From: JABDGM01 sp963733705
GTDB taxonomy: Bacteria > Planctomycetota > Planctomycetia > Pirellulales > Lacipirellulaceae
Length of the DNA stretch: 64,000 nt
Reading direction: 5' to 3'
Assembly (NCBI GenBank): GCA_963733705.1
Contig: CAVTEJ010000033.1
Span: forward strand, 21,351 to 85,350
Shown here: one piece after another, positions 37,683 to 44,843 of the stretch
Position numbering within the stretch: the first letter of the stretch is position 1
How the letters are laid out: every line of letters starts with the position of its first letter
Notes under the pieces: generated by a model
The model's database searches: none
What the model saw: the letters and a program-made list of their open reading frames with translations, nothing else
Told to the model about the DNA's origin: nothing
Made by a program: the position numbers and the translations under genes

Positions 37683-37742
37683 GCCTTCGATTCTACGAAT
37701 GCCGCAGGACGTCTGCTATGATCGGGCACCGGAGACGCATCC

Positions 37743-39803
37743 ATGCACGACGCCCTCAACTTTCTGCAAACACTGGCGATCGTGCTTTGCGTTGCGGCCG
37801 TAACAACAGTTGTCTTCCAGTGGCTGAAACAGCCTGTCGTGCTGGGATACCTCCTCGCCGGCATGATTGTCGGTCCACACGTGGTAATCCCGCTCGATGC
37901 CGATCCCCACACGGTCCACACGCTCGCCGAACTAGGCGTTATTCTTCTGATGTTTTCGCTAGGCCTGGAATTCAGCATTTCTAAGCTGCTGAGCGTGGGC
38001 GTCACTGCGGGAATCGTCGCTATTGTGCAATGCAGCTTGATGGTGTGGATCGGTTACGTGATCGGGCAGCTATTCGGCTGGTCGCGAATCGAAAGCGTGT
38101 TTGCCGGTGCGATCATTTCGATTTCCAGCACGACGATCATCGTCAAGGCATTCGAAGAGCAGGGTATTCGCGGCGGTTTCACGCACGTCGTGTTCGGTAT
38201 TTTAATCGTCGAAGACCTGATTGGAATTCTGCTGATCACAATCCTGACCGCACTCTCCGCGGGCGAGGACCTAGCTGCTGCTGATATCGTCCGCACTACT
38301 GGCCGATTGGCCGCGTTCCTTGCGGCCTTGCTGATTGTCGGTCTGTTGATCGTCCCACGATTGATGCGTGCAATCGTGAAGCTCGACCGACCAGAAACTA
38401 CGATTGTGTCCAGCATCGGTCTCGCGTTCGGCTTTTCTCTATTGGCCGCACAGTGTGGCTACTCAGTCGCGTTGGGAGCATTCATCGCCGGCTCGCTGAT
38501 TGCCGAATCCGGTGTCGAGAAAACCGTCGAGCACCTGGTGCAACCTATCCGCGATGTGTTCGCAGCAATCTTCTTTGTTTCCGTTGGCATGCTGATCGAT
38601 CCGCATCAAGTGGCCGCAAATTGGTTTGTTGTGCTCGCGTTCTTTCTCGCCGTTGTGCTCGGAAAAATCCTGTCGGTCGGATTGGCCGCATTCTTGACGG
38701 GGCAGGGCATTCAAAACTCAGCGCGAATCGGGATGAGCGTCGCCCAGATCGGCGAGTTCTCATTCATTATTGCGAGTTTGGGCGTGGCTAGCGGCGCAAT
38801 CAATCCGTTGCTGTACTCGATGGCGATCGCCGTTTCGGCCATCACCACGCTTCTCACACCGTGGCTCATTCGCGCTGCTCCAATGACAGCCGCCTGGGTC
38901 GACCGAAAACTCCCCCGCTCGATTCAAACGTTCGCGGCCTTGTATTCATCCTGGATCGAGCGGCTTGGGTCGCATCGCACCGAGGCGGAAGTTGCTCCAA
39001 TTCGCCGCGCAATTCGTTGGCTCGCGGCCGATGTCATCGCGGCGACGGCAATCATCATCGGTGCTTCAGTCGAAATGGAGCGCATTACTGACTGGTTTGA
39101 GCAGCGCTGGCACCTGCCTGAAAGAAATGTCCGCCTCATCGTGATCGGCGGCGCGATTCTCATCGCAGCGCCATTTTGGATGGGCGCGATTCGGATGGCG
39201 CGCTACCTTGGCTTCGAACTGGCGAGACGCGTTTTTCCGAGTAGTGGGTCCCAGCAGGTCGATCTCGCCGCCGCGCCGCGACGGCTGCTGGTGGCCACGC
39301 TGCAGCTTACGATCGTAATTGCCGTCGGCATTCCGCTGATTGCCATCACGCAGCCCTTTATTCCACGGTATATTTTGCCTGTGGCACTTCTATTGATTGT
39401 CGTATTCCTCGCGATTGCGTTTTGGCGAGATGCCACGAACCTGCAAGGCCACACGCGTGCCGGGGCCCAGGCGATCCTCGACACGCTCGCTCGGCAGATG
39501 CAGACGTTGCCAGTTGCGTCACAAGAATCGCACGCCGCGCCGCTCGATGAACTCATGGCCGGTTTGGGTTCGCCGACACCAATCGAAATCCGAAGCGGCA
39601 ATCCGTACGTGGGCCAAAGTCTCGCTCAAATCAACCTCCGCGGTCTCACAGGCGCCACCGTACTGGCAATTCGGCGCGGTGATCACTCCGTACTAGTTCC
39701 GGCCGGCCACGACCGCCTTGAAGCCGGGGACGTTCTAGCCGTCGCGGGAACGCACGACGCCGTTGCGGCCGCGAAAGCACGATTGTCGGCCGACGGGAAA
39801 TAA
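37743..39803 (+). CDS. Kef/CPA2-type monovalent cation:proton antiporter with C-terminal TrkA-C domain
   Basis: The 686-residue product has a 12-helix CPA2 exchanger domain (LKQPVVLGYLLAGMIVGP, LAELGVILLMFSLGLEFS, SISSTTIIVKAFEEQG, GAFIAGSLIAES) up to about residue 380. It then has extra membrane segments (residues about 435-460, 480-500, 520-565) not present in standard Kef proteins, and ends with a TrkA_C (RCK_C) domain (GNPYVGQSLAQINLRGLTG, LAIRRGDHSVLVPAGHDRLE, DVLAVAGT). The TrkA_N nucleotide-binding domain usual in KefB/KefC is missing. It is monocistronic, starting about 60 bases from the divergent hemW start. Ion specificity cannot be read from the sequence. Confidence 0.88.
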   Translation: MHDALNFLQTLAIVLCVAAVTTVVFQWLKQPVVLGYLLAGMIVGPHVVIPLDADPHTVHTLAELGVILLMFSLGLEFSISKLLSVGVTAGIVAIVQCSLMVWIGYVIGQLFGWSRIESVFAGAIISISSTTIIVKAFEEQGIRGGFTHVVFGILIVEDLIGILLITILTALSAGEDLAAADIVRTTGRLAAFLAALLIVGLLIVPRLMRAIVKLDRPETTIVSSIGLAFGFSLLAAQCGYSVALGAFIAGSLIAESGVEKTVEHLVQPIRDVFAAIFFVSVGMLIDPHQVAANWFVVLAFFLAVVLGKILSVGLAAFLTGQGIQNSARIGMSVAQIGEFSFIIASLGVASGAINPLLYSMAIAVSAITTLLTPWLIRAAPMTAAWVDRKLPRSIQTFAALYSSWIERLGSHRTEAEVAPIRRAIRWLAADVIAATAIIIGASVEMERITDWFEQRWHLPERNVRLIVIGGAILIAAPFWMGAIRMARYLGFELARRVFPSSGSQQVDLAAAPRRLLVATLQLTIVIAVGIPLIAITQPFIPRYILPVALLLIVVFLAIAFWRDATNLQGHTRAGAQAILDTLARQMQTLPVASQESHAAPLDELMAGLGSPTPIEIRSGNPYVGQSLAQINLRGLTGATVLAIRRGDHSVLVPAGHDRLEAGDVLAVAGTHDAVAAAKARLSADGK

Positions 39804-39849
39804 CAAAAGAAGATTGACGACTTCGCGCCGACCAGCGCGAACATTTTTA

Positions 39850-39895
39850 AGTGGAGCGGAAGGGAGTCGAACCCTCGACCTCTGCATTGCGAACG
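39850..39895 (-). repeat. attL: displaced 3' half of tRNA-Ala
   Basis: The 46 bases are identical to 48272-48317, covering the discriminator base, 3' acceptor strand, T-arm, variable loop and anticodon 3' side as far as the anticodon loop. After this point the sequence diverges completely. This is the displaced original tRNA end left by site-specific integration. Confidence 0.92.
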
Positions 39896-39953
39896 TGCTA
39901 GCTAATGCCGTAAAGACTGCTTTCACAACACTTTATAGCCTGTGTGCTAGCAC

Positions 39954-40011
39954 GTGGGTAGTCCTATTCTGCACCAAAGATACCCACCGTACACCATTCA
40001 GATACCCACCG
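39954..40011. promoter_or_regulatory. Candidate integrase arm-type sites at the left end
   Basis: GTGGGTA (39954-39960) and two copies of GATACCCACCG (39979-39989 and 40001-40011) lie 60-115 bases inside attL. The shared core TGGGTA also occurs twice inside the other end (48168 and 48181). Short cores can recur by chance, so this is a suggestion. Confidence 0.35.
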
Positions 40012-40163
40012 CACCGGGCCACGACGTACCGCAAACCAATAGCATTCGTACATTCGTGTACGTTCGCACAGTTTGGCCCGTATTGCGTTCCGACGGGCAG
40101 GGTCGGCTCGGCAGTCGACCGGCCGCCGCGGGCTTATACGGGCCGCTCCGGCGTTCGGCGGTG

Positions 40164-40293
40164 GTGCGAGCTTCGGATCGGGGCGCTGCTCGGGAAAGTG
40201 AAGCCTGGGCAACGGACTGATAGGGAACCTTCGCTCGCGGGCGAAGGTTCGATTCCCAAAAACGACCGCCACAAATTCCGCCTCATGTACGAG
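40164..40293. repeat. Structured repeat, copy A
   Basis: The roughly 130-bp unit starts with GTGCGAGCTTCGG and ends CATGTACGAG. Its centre is a hairpin AACCTTCGC...GCGAAGGTT. It is directly adjacent to copy B and is also related to copy C at 43964. On the minus strand, where the element's genes lie, it is downstream of the gene at 40403-40716. Confidence 0.8.
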
Positions 40294-40424
40294 CTTCGGA
40301 TCGGGGCGCTGCTCGGGAAGGCAGAGCACGGCGGGGACAGGAGCAAGTTAGTTGCAACTAACTTGAAGGGCGTAGCTAAACACGACCGACACGCCTTCCG
40401 CCTCATGTACGAGCATGAAAGCCT
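40291..40424. repeat. Structured repeat, copy B
   Basis: It begins with the same GAGCTTCGGATCGGGGCGCT unit and ends with the shared TTCCGCCTCATGTACGAGC and GAAAGCCTC. The central hairpin is a different sequence, CAAGTTAGTTG-CAACTAACTTG, a perfect stem. The last bases overlap the 3' end of the frameshifted gene at 40403. Confidence 0.8.
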
Positions 40425-40716
40425 CGGTCGTCACGCAGTTCTTTACGTAGCTCGGCGACAGACCATTCGTCTTTTGCAGCCTTGGCCAGCCACCGCTTCT
40501 GTTGGGCGGATGGTAGGGATGCAATTAGGTTGTGATGGCCGAACGATAGAACGTCCTTACGTAAGGACAACGGCACCATTCCGGCCACATATTTAGCATT
40601 TCTGAGGGTTTTCTGCTGGTACTTCCCGCCTCAAAATCAAAGAGGCACGATGCCTCTTTGATTCTTTCCCAGCCGGTCGGAGCAAGTTGTAAATTTACAT
40701 CTTGCCTCAACTCCAC
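40403..40716 (-). CDS. Small helical element protein, apparent frameshift
   Basis: Two frames join into a protein of about 104 residues. The first (from ATG 40716) reads MELRQDVNLQLAPTGWERIK and ends its useful part at FDFEAG; the second reads KYQQKTLRNAKYVAGMVPLS, then FGHHNLIASLPSAQQKRWLAKAAKDEWSVAELRKELRDD. One missing G in the run at about 40626-40631 would link them; the total length is 3n+2. The end resembles the LPPxxQxxWLxxAxxxxWSVxELR pattern seen in phage and plasmid proteins of the ParB-like/methyltransferase-associated sort, but the role is unknown. Confidence 0.55.
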
Positions 40717-40964
40717 GCTTCGACGACCGACAAAGCATCATCGCTTGGCGTCGCGATGAGTCCGCTCGGAATTGTGTGCCGTGCCTGGTCGATGGTATCG
40801 GCGACGATGTGCGGCTTCCTGAGAATGTAGAGAGAGGCACCGACTACCGCCTGCTCACGAACGACGAGCTTTCCGGGATGGTCCATCGGACTTTTGTAAA
40901 CGACGTATGCCCGCTCGCAGTTGGCGGGAAGTTCGTCAACCAGATGTCGTTCAATGTTTTGCAC
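40707..40964 (-). CDS. Small element protein, unknown function
   Basis: From GTG 40964 the 85-residue product starts VQNIERHLVDELPANCERAY, then VVYKSPMDHPGKLVVREQAV, and ends with DALSVVEAWS. The middle has a beta-helix pattern. The start overlaps the cold-shock gene stop by 14 bases, so it is probably translationally coupled to it. I recognise no family. A frame opening earlier at 41036 overlaps the cold-shock gene and is not needed. Confidence 0.55.
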   Translation of the reverse strand: MQNIERHLVDELPANCERAYVVYKSPMDHPGKLVVREQAVVGASLYILRKPHIVADTIDQARHTIPSGLIATPSDDALSVVEAWS

Positions 40965-41196
40965 GGCCGATGTCCTCCGGTCGCACATTGACGGCTCGGC
41001 TTCTGCCGTCGCTCTCGACAATGTCGAACACGACACGCTGCTCTACAAGCAACTGCTCGAACTCAATACCCTGCATCGCAGAGCAGTGAAAAAATAATTC
41101 AGACCTCTGGCCGTCCGGCTGGACGAAACCATAACCTCTCTCAGGTTTGAGCAAAGACACGCTGCCCGAACAGTTTGTTGCCGCGGTTACTGCCAT
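40951..41196 (-). CDS. Cold-shock-domain protein of the element
   Basis: From ATG 41196 the 81-residue product contains GSVSLLKPERGYGFVQPDG with the RNP1-like KGYGF motif (here RGYGF), then ELFFHCSAMQG with the RNP2 FxHxSA position, then EQLLVEQRVVFDIVESDGRSRAVNV, the normal third part of a CSD. CSD proteins bind single-stranded nucleic acids as RNA chaperones. Starts at 41223 and at TTG 41265 are possible, giving a longer tail. The RNP2 histidine is followed by Cys rather than Phe. It is followed by the coupled 85-residue gene, and may assist replication or expression of the element; that is inference. Confidence 0.82.
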   Translation of the reverse strand: MAVTAATNCSGSVSLLKPERGYGFVQPDGQRSELFFHCSAMQGIEFEQLLVEQRVVFDIVESDGRSRAVNVRPEDIGRAKH

Positions 41197-41258
41197 GGTT
41201 GAAACAACCGGCGGGCCCGCCATAGGAGCCAATGCACGGGCCACGCCGTCAAGGAAAG

Positions 41259-41305
41259 GTTTCAAAAGCCCGCCTCGAAAACAAACCGATGAAAACGAGG
41301 CGGGC
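41259..41305 (-). terminator. Terminator-like hairpin after the capsid gene
   Basis: On the minus strand GCCCGCCTCG pairs with CGAGGCGGGC around an 18-base loop and is followed by TTTTG. A second perfect stem, CACCGCGTG/CACGCGGTG at 41313-41339, lies between it and the capsid stop. Confidence 0.7.
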
Positions 41306-41351
41306 GGTGCGTCACCGCGTGGCGTAGTTTCACGCGGTGAGTTAATTCGTT

Positions 41352-43412
41352 TTAGCTCTCTTCGTCGAAAAGTGTGCCGTCGGCTTTGATTCCGCCGCGG
41401 TGCTCTTGTCGGCGGATTCCGATGTCAGAAAATCCTCGCAATTCGACGCCCAATACGTTGAAGTTTGCTTCGGCGGTTTCAATTGTCGGCTCGACGCGGC
41501 CGTTCAGTGCGACGATTTCGAGAACTGGCAAATCGCCCGGTGACGCCAGCAAGTACCAGCACTGGCTTGACGATCCTGCGTATTTCGGATTTTCCATGTA
41601 AGGCGAACTTTCCAGGACGAATCGATTCCGCCAAATGTTCCCGCTTGGCATTTCTTGAATACCAGTCACGTAGACGCTGCCGAGTAACTTCAGGGCCATG
41701 GTTTTCTGGGTCGGCGGCACCAGCAGGATTTTCGCCGGAACGCCAAGTGGTTGGCCGTCGGGGTCTTCCAACAAGTTGTATCGGCTCTCCGTCCAGTCCA
41801 GTCCGACGTCGTTCAGCTCCGACCCGGTTAAGTTTTTGTTCGCCACAGAAAAGAACGTCGCGTTGTCCAGGAACTCACGCCAGCCCAGGTCGTTGAGCTT
41901 GAGCATGCCGCCACGACCAATGCGTTTCGGAATTGCTGTCAAGGCGTTCAGGTCGTCATTGATAAAATCCGTTCTCGTGATCGTGCTCAAAATGCCGTAG
42001 GTGTCGGCCTTGTTGCCGTAAAAGGTTTCGCCCAATTGCCCGTGACGCAACTCACCGTCGGCACCGACTGGCTGAAATTCCATTCCGCCGAGCAAACTGA
42101 CGGTCTTGATTTCTTTGAAATTGTCCACCGGGCGAACGGATGAAATTCTCAGAATCGTTTGGTCAACGCTCATCCACCCTGCTCGTAGGTACAGGTTCGC
42201 CACGTTTGAAAAAGTCTCTGGCAGACTCACCGTACTGAAACTCGCCGCACCTCGAATTGGTGCGAAAGCATGGGCCAGAACCGATCGCAAGTTGCCTTGC
42301 GAAATTCCCTCACCAGGTCGCAGTGGGTAGCCGTTTCTGGCCGCCTCCGCCAAGGTAATTTGTGCCAGGCTGACCGTTGCTCGAATACGATCGGCACACT
42401 CCAAGGTTTTTTCGTCAAAGACTTTTTCGACGTTCGAAAGTCCGCCGTTCATGGCGAATGCGGCTTCGATAATTTTTGAATCCATGCCGCCGTTACGTGG
42501 TGCGTGAATTGTGCTTGGCATTGTGAGTTTTCCTTCAAATTGTTCCGCTCTGATCGGGCGAAGTTGTGCGAGCAAATCGTCAACCGATAGCTCACCGCCG
42601 ATTGCCGCCGCCCGCAGTTGATTTACTTGTGTTGAAAAACCTTCGCCCCACTCGCCGCTCGTTGCACGGTCGATTTGGTTCAGCCGGGTTTGTTCATTCA
42701 CAACCGGATCGGCACTTGCAAGGATCATCGGTGCGACGGCTTGAAAGTCGGCCGGCGTCGCCGTGCTTCTGCCTTCCATGTTTGCGTTCAGTGAGGCCCA
42801 CTCATTTTCGGTCAGTGAAGATTGATCGACGCTCGGCAGTGTCGTCGCTACGAACTCAGATAGCTCTTTGCATGGCGATGTTGAATCCATTGTTTTGCCT
42901 CGAAATTTGGCAGCGATTGAAACGCTGGTATGACGATCCGCACCGCAAGCAACAAAACTAACTTCACGCAACACGCTTTTTGTGACGTGGGTAAGGCCGC
43001 CCTTTGGTGCGACGATCGTTCGGCCGTTCGCATTGATAGATTCGCCGCCGGCGACGAACTGCTGCTCTTGCGGTTCGCAACCGACACTCGCCTGAAGGCG
43101 AACGCCGGCACGATGTAATGCGAGAATTTGTTCGCCCGCCGGTGTTCCACTCGCAAGCGTGCCGGTGACGACGAGTTGATTGCCGACGACCGAAGGTGTT
43201 CCGCTACCGGCGACAGAATTCAGTTGGTTATCGTGATCCGCCAGCAGCGGAACAGTTGCCAGCTCCATAGCGGCGAGGCTCAACACGACACGACCGTAGC
43301 CCGGCACCGTCATCTGATCGCCGTTGTAGGCGACAATCTCAACCGTCGGCACCCGCTTGGCGTCGGCGGCTTTGATTTCGCAATCGGCGATAAGTTTGAT
43401 CGGCGTGGTCAT
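41352..43412 (-). CDS. Prohead protease / major capsid protein fusion
   Basis: The 686-residue product fuses a head-maturation protease and a capsid protein. Residues 1-175 have the HK97-type prohead protease pattern: LLADHDNQLNSVAGSG with His60, RLQASVGCEP with Ser109, and SVLREVSFVA with Glu150, spaced almost as in HK97 gp4 (His65, Ser114, Glu148). A linker of about 130 residues follows, then a capsid domain (about 310-686) with IKTVSLLGGMEFQPVGADG, DFINDDLNALTAIPKRIGRG and a C-terminal beta region ending in DGTLFDEES; it resembles the Mu gpT/HK97-fold group. The protease would free the capsid during assembly. No portal or terminase is adjacent, which is odd for a phage. Confidence 0.9.
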   Translation of the reverse strand: MTTPIKLIADCEIKAADAKRVPTVEIVAYNGDQMTVPGYGRVVLSLAAMELATVPLLADHDNQLNSVAGSGTPSVVGNQLVVTGTLASGTPAGEQILALHRAGVRLQASVGCEPQEQQFVAGGESINANGRTIVAPKGGLTHVTKSVLREVSFVACGADRHTSVSIAAKFRGKTMDSTSPCKELSEFVATTLPSVDQSSLTENEWASLNANMEGRSTATPADFQAVAPMILASADPVVNEQTRLNQIDRATSGEWGEGFSTQVNQLRAAAIGGELSVDDLLAQLRPIRAEQFEGKLTMPSTIHAPRNGGMDSKIIEAAFAMNGGLSNVEKVFDEKTLECADRIRATVSLAQITLAEAARNGYPLRPGEGISQGNLRSVLAHAFAPIRGAASFSTVSLPETFSNVANLYLRAGWMSVDQTILRISSVRPVDNFKEIKTVSLLGGMEFQPVGADGELRHGQLGETFYGNKADTYGILSTITRTDFINDDLNALTAIPKRIGRGGMLKLNDLGWREFLDNATFFSVANKNLTGSELNDVGLDWTESRYNLLEDPDGQPLGVPAKILLVPPTQKTMALKLLGSVYVTGIQEMPSGNIWRNRFVLESSPYMENPKYAGSSSQCWYLLASPGDLPVLEIVALNGRVEPTIETAEANFNVLGVELRGFSDIGIRRQEHRGGIKADGTLFDEES

Positions 43413-43456
43413 GTGCGTTTAGGGCAAAGATGGAAATTTACAACTTGCTCAATTCG

Positions 43457-43708
43457 TCAGTTGTTTTTGGCTGATTCCATCACGGCGCCGACCGTTTTGT
43501 GAAAGTCCCGGCAGTGCTTCGCTACCAACTCGGCGTCGCTGATCGACAGGTACCCGCAGCCGTCCAGGACCAACGCGAACCGAACCTGTGCGCCATCCAT
43601 CAGGACGGCCAGCTCTGCCGGCATAAGCTGTAGCAGTCCGCAAACGCTGCCGACCGACACGTATTGCCGATCGCGCGGTGGACAGAATCTTTCAAGGTCG
43701 GCTTGCAT
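43457..43708 (-). CDS. Small element protein upstream of the capsid gene
   Basis: From ATG 43708 (AAAGGGA upstream) the 83-residue product contains DRQYVSVGSVCGLLQLMPAEL, then VRFALVLDGCGYLSISDAEL, and a helical end. Its size, position and mixed alpha/beta composition suggest a regulator or a small structural protein. I do not recognise the family. It lies 45 bases before the capsid gene. Confidence 0.6.
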   Translation of the reverse strand: MQADLERFCPPRDRQYVSVGSVCGLLQLMPAELAVLMDGAQVRFALVLDGCGYLSISDAELVAKHCRDFHKTVGAVMESAKNN

Positions 43709-43770
43709 GGTGGGTTCCCTTTCAATCGAGTCTAGGTGCAATCGGTGTGGTGAAGGCCCGAAACGGGACA

Positions 43771-43962
43771 CTAGGTGAAAAATATGACGAAGCAGCAGCC
43801 GCACCGGCAGCGCATCCGCCGCGCGATCAGCTGATCCGAACTTTCGAGAGTCTTTTTGCGTTCGAAGTCCAGGCCGTGACAACGCGGACAACGCGGCCTT
43901 CGAACCGACACGATCGGCGTCGTGTGCGGCTTGGCTCGTGGTGTCTTGCGTTTCTCAGGCAT
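43771..43962 (-). CDS. Small zinc-ribbon protein of the element
   Basis: From ATG 43962 the 63-residue product has a basic N terminus (MPEKRKTPRAKPHTTPIVSV) and CPRCHGLDFERKK, then RRMRCRCGCCFVIF, a four-cysteine zinc ribbon. The start is directly against the edge of structured repeat copy C (ends 43964), so the repeat serves as its 5' flank. It may bind nucleic acid. It is downstream of the 95-residue gene, separated only by the repeat. Confidence 0.6.
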   Translation of the reverse strand: MPEKRKTPRAKPHTTPIVSVRRPRCPRCHGLDFERKKTLESSDQLIARRMRCRCGCCFVIFFT

Positions 43963-43963
43963 G

Positions 43964-44100
43964 GTGCGAGCTTCGGATTGGGGTGCTGCTCGGGAAGGGG
44001 AAACCGGGTCCACCCGGCAAATCTTCGCTCGCGGGCGAAGATTCGATTCCCAAAGACGACCGCCACAAATTCCGCCTCATGTACGAGCACGAAAGCCTCA
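43964..44100. repeat. Structured repeat, copy C
   Basis: This copy occupies exactly the gap between two minus-strand genes (stop at 44098, next start at 43962). Its central hairpin reads AATCTTCGC...GCGAAGATT, differing from copy A by a compensating C-G to T-A change. A second hairpin, CCGGGT-CC-ACCCGG, is unique to it. Confidence 0.8.
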
Positions 44101-44385
44101 TGCGTACAAAATTGTGTGGTGGCGTTGGTGGACGGCCCTCTCGTCGCGGCAGATAGCCGCCAGTCGCGGCTTCCCAATCACGCCACGATGGAAGTCGTCC
44201 AACGCCTGCCGTAGCCGTTCAATGCTGGCCTCGATCTCGTCGGCAACAGCCTGTTTCCCGGCCACGTCAAGATCGAGATAGGGCGGACGCTTGGTTGCCG
44301 CTTGGTTGCCTGGAAGGAATTTGCCGTCGTCACCGTGATCACCGTCGGCCGACCGTTTCGGATCACCGTTTTTTTGAGAATCCAT
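44098..44385 (-). CDS. Small element protein, unknown function
   Basis: The 95-residue product has a polar start (MDSQKNGDPKRSADGDHGDD), GKFLPGNQAATKRPPYLDL, and a helix AVADEIEASIERLRQALDDF. The start resembles the GRFxxGN start of phage proteins of the DUF5681 sort, though that is not secure. Its ATG at 44385 has a good upstream region. It is separated from the zinc-ribbon gene by repeat copy C. Confidence 0.5.
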   Translation of the reverse strand: MDSQKNGDPKRSADGDHGDDGKFLPGNQAATKRPPYLDLDVAGKQAVADEIEASIERLRQALDDFHRGVIGKPRLAAICRDERAVHQRHHTILYA

Positions 44386-44508
44386 CGACGTTTCTCCGTA
44401 TGAGGTGGGAAAAAGAACTAATGGTTACCGACTTTTGTGAGTGTTCGAGCCGGAAGTTACCCAGATTACCAACGTCCCAGGACCCGTAATGTGTTATGGC
44501 ATAAGGAC

Positions 44509-44724
44509 TTACGACTTGTCTCGCTCGGTTTGTGCGGCTTGGCTGAGTGAACGAACGTCCATGTGTATTCTTGTTGCGTCGTCGGCGGCTTGCTGTAGCT
44601 CGACGTTCGCCGCGTCCAGGCCGCTTAGTTCGTCCGGCTCGGTAGGCGAGTCGTCGGCCGGTGCGATCGCCGGTGCTACAACCAAAGTCCAAGCAAGTCC
44701 GCTATTGTTCGCCGTTGTGTTCAT
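44509..44724 (-). CDS. Small acidic protein of the element
   Basis: The 71-residue product is acidic, helical by composition (LSGLDAANVELQQAADDATR) and has no motif. It lies between the primase-like gene and the 95-residue gene on the same strand. Support is limited to position, strand and codon bias. Confidence 0.45.
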   Translation of the reverse strand: MNTTANNSGLAWTLVVAPAIAPADDSPTEPDELSGLDAANVELQQAADDATRIHMDVRSLSQAAQTERDKS

Positions 44725-44843
44725 TTGTCTTTTTCAGTGAGGACATTGAGGACGCTTAGGACGCTTATTCTCTATTGTGTCACGCGCACGCGAGAGGTTT
44801 GGTTATGTGATAGACACAATGCAAAACTAGCGTCCTAAGTGTC

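Noticed and set aside
39763..40596. A 277-codon plus-strand frame through the left end of the element
   Set aside because: It begins in the Kef gene, crosses attL and repeat copies A and B. Only the repeat part looks conserved, and all other element genes are on the minus strand.
40164..44100. Interpretation of the triple repeat as a diversity-generating retroelement or integron attC sites
   Set aside because: No reverse transcriptase or integron integrase is present, differences are not concentrated at adenines, and the attC consensus ends are missing.
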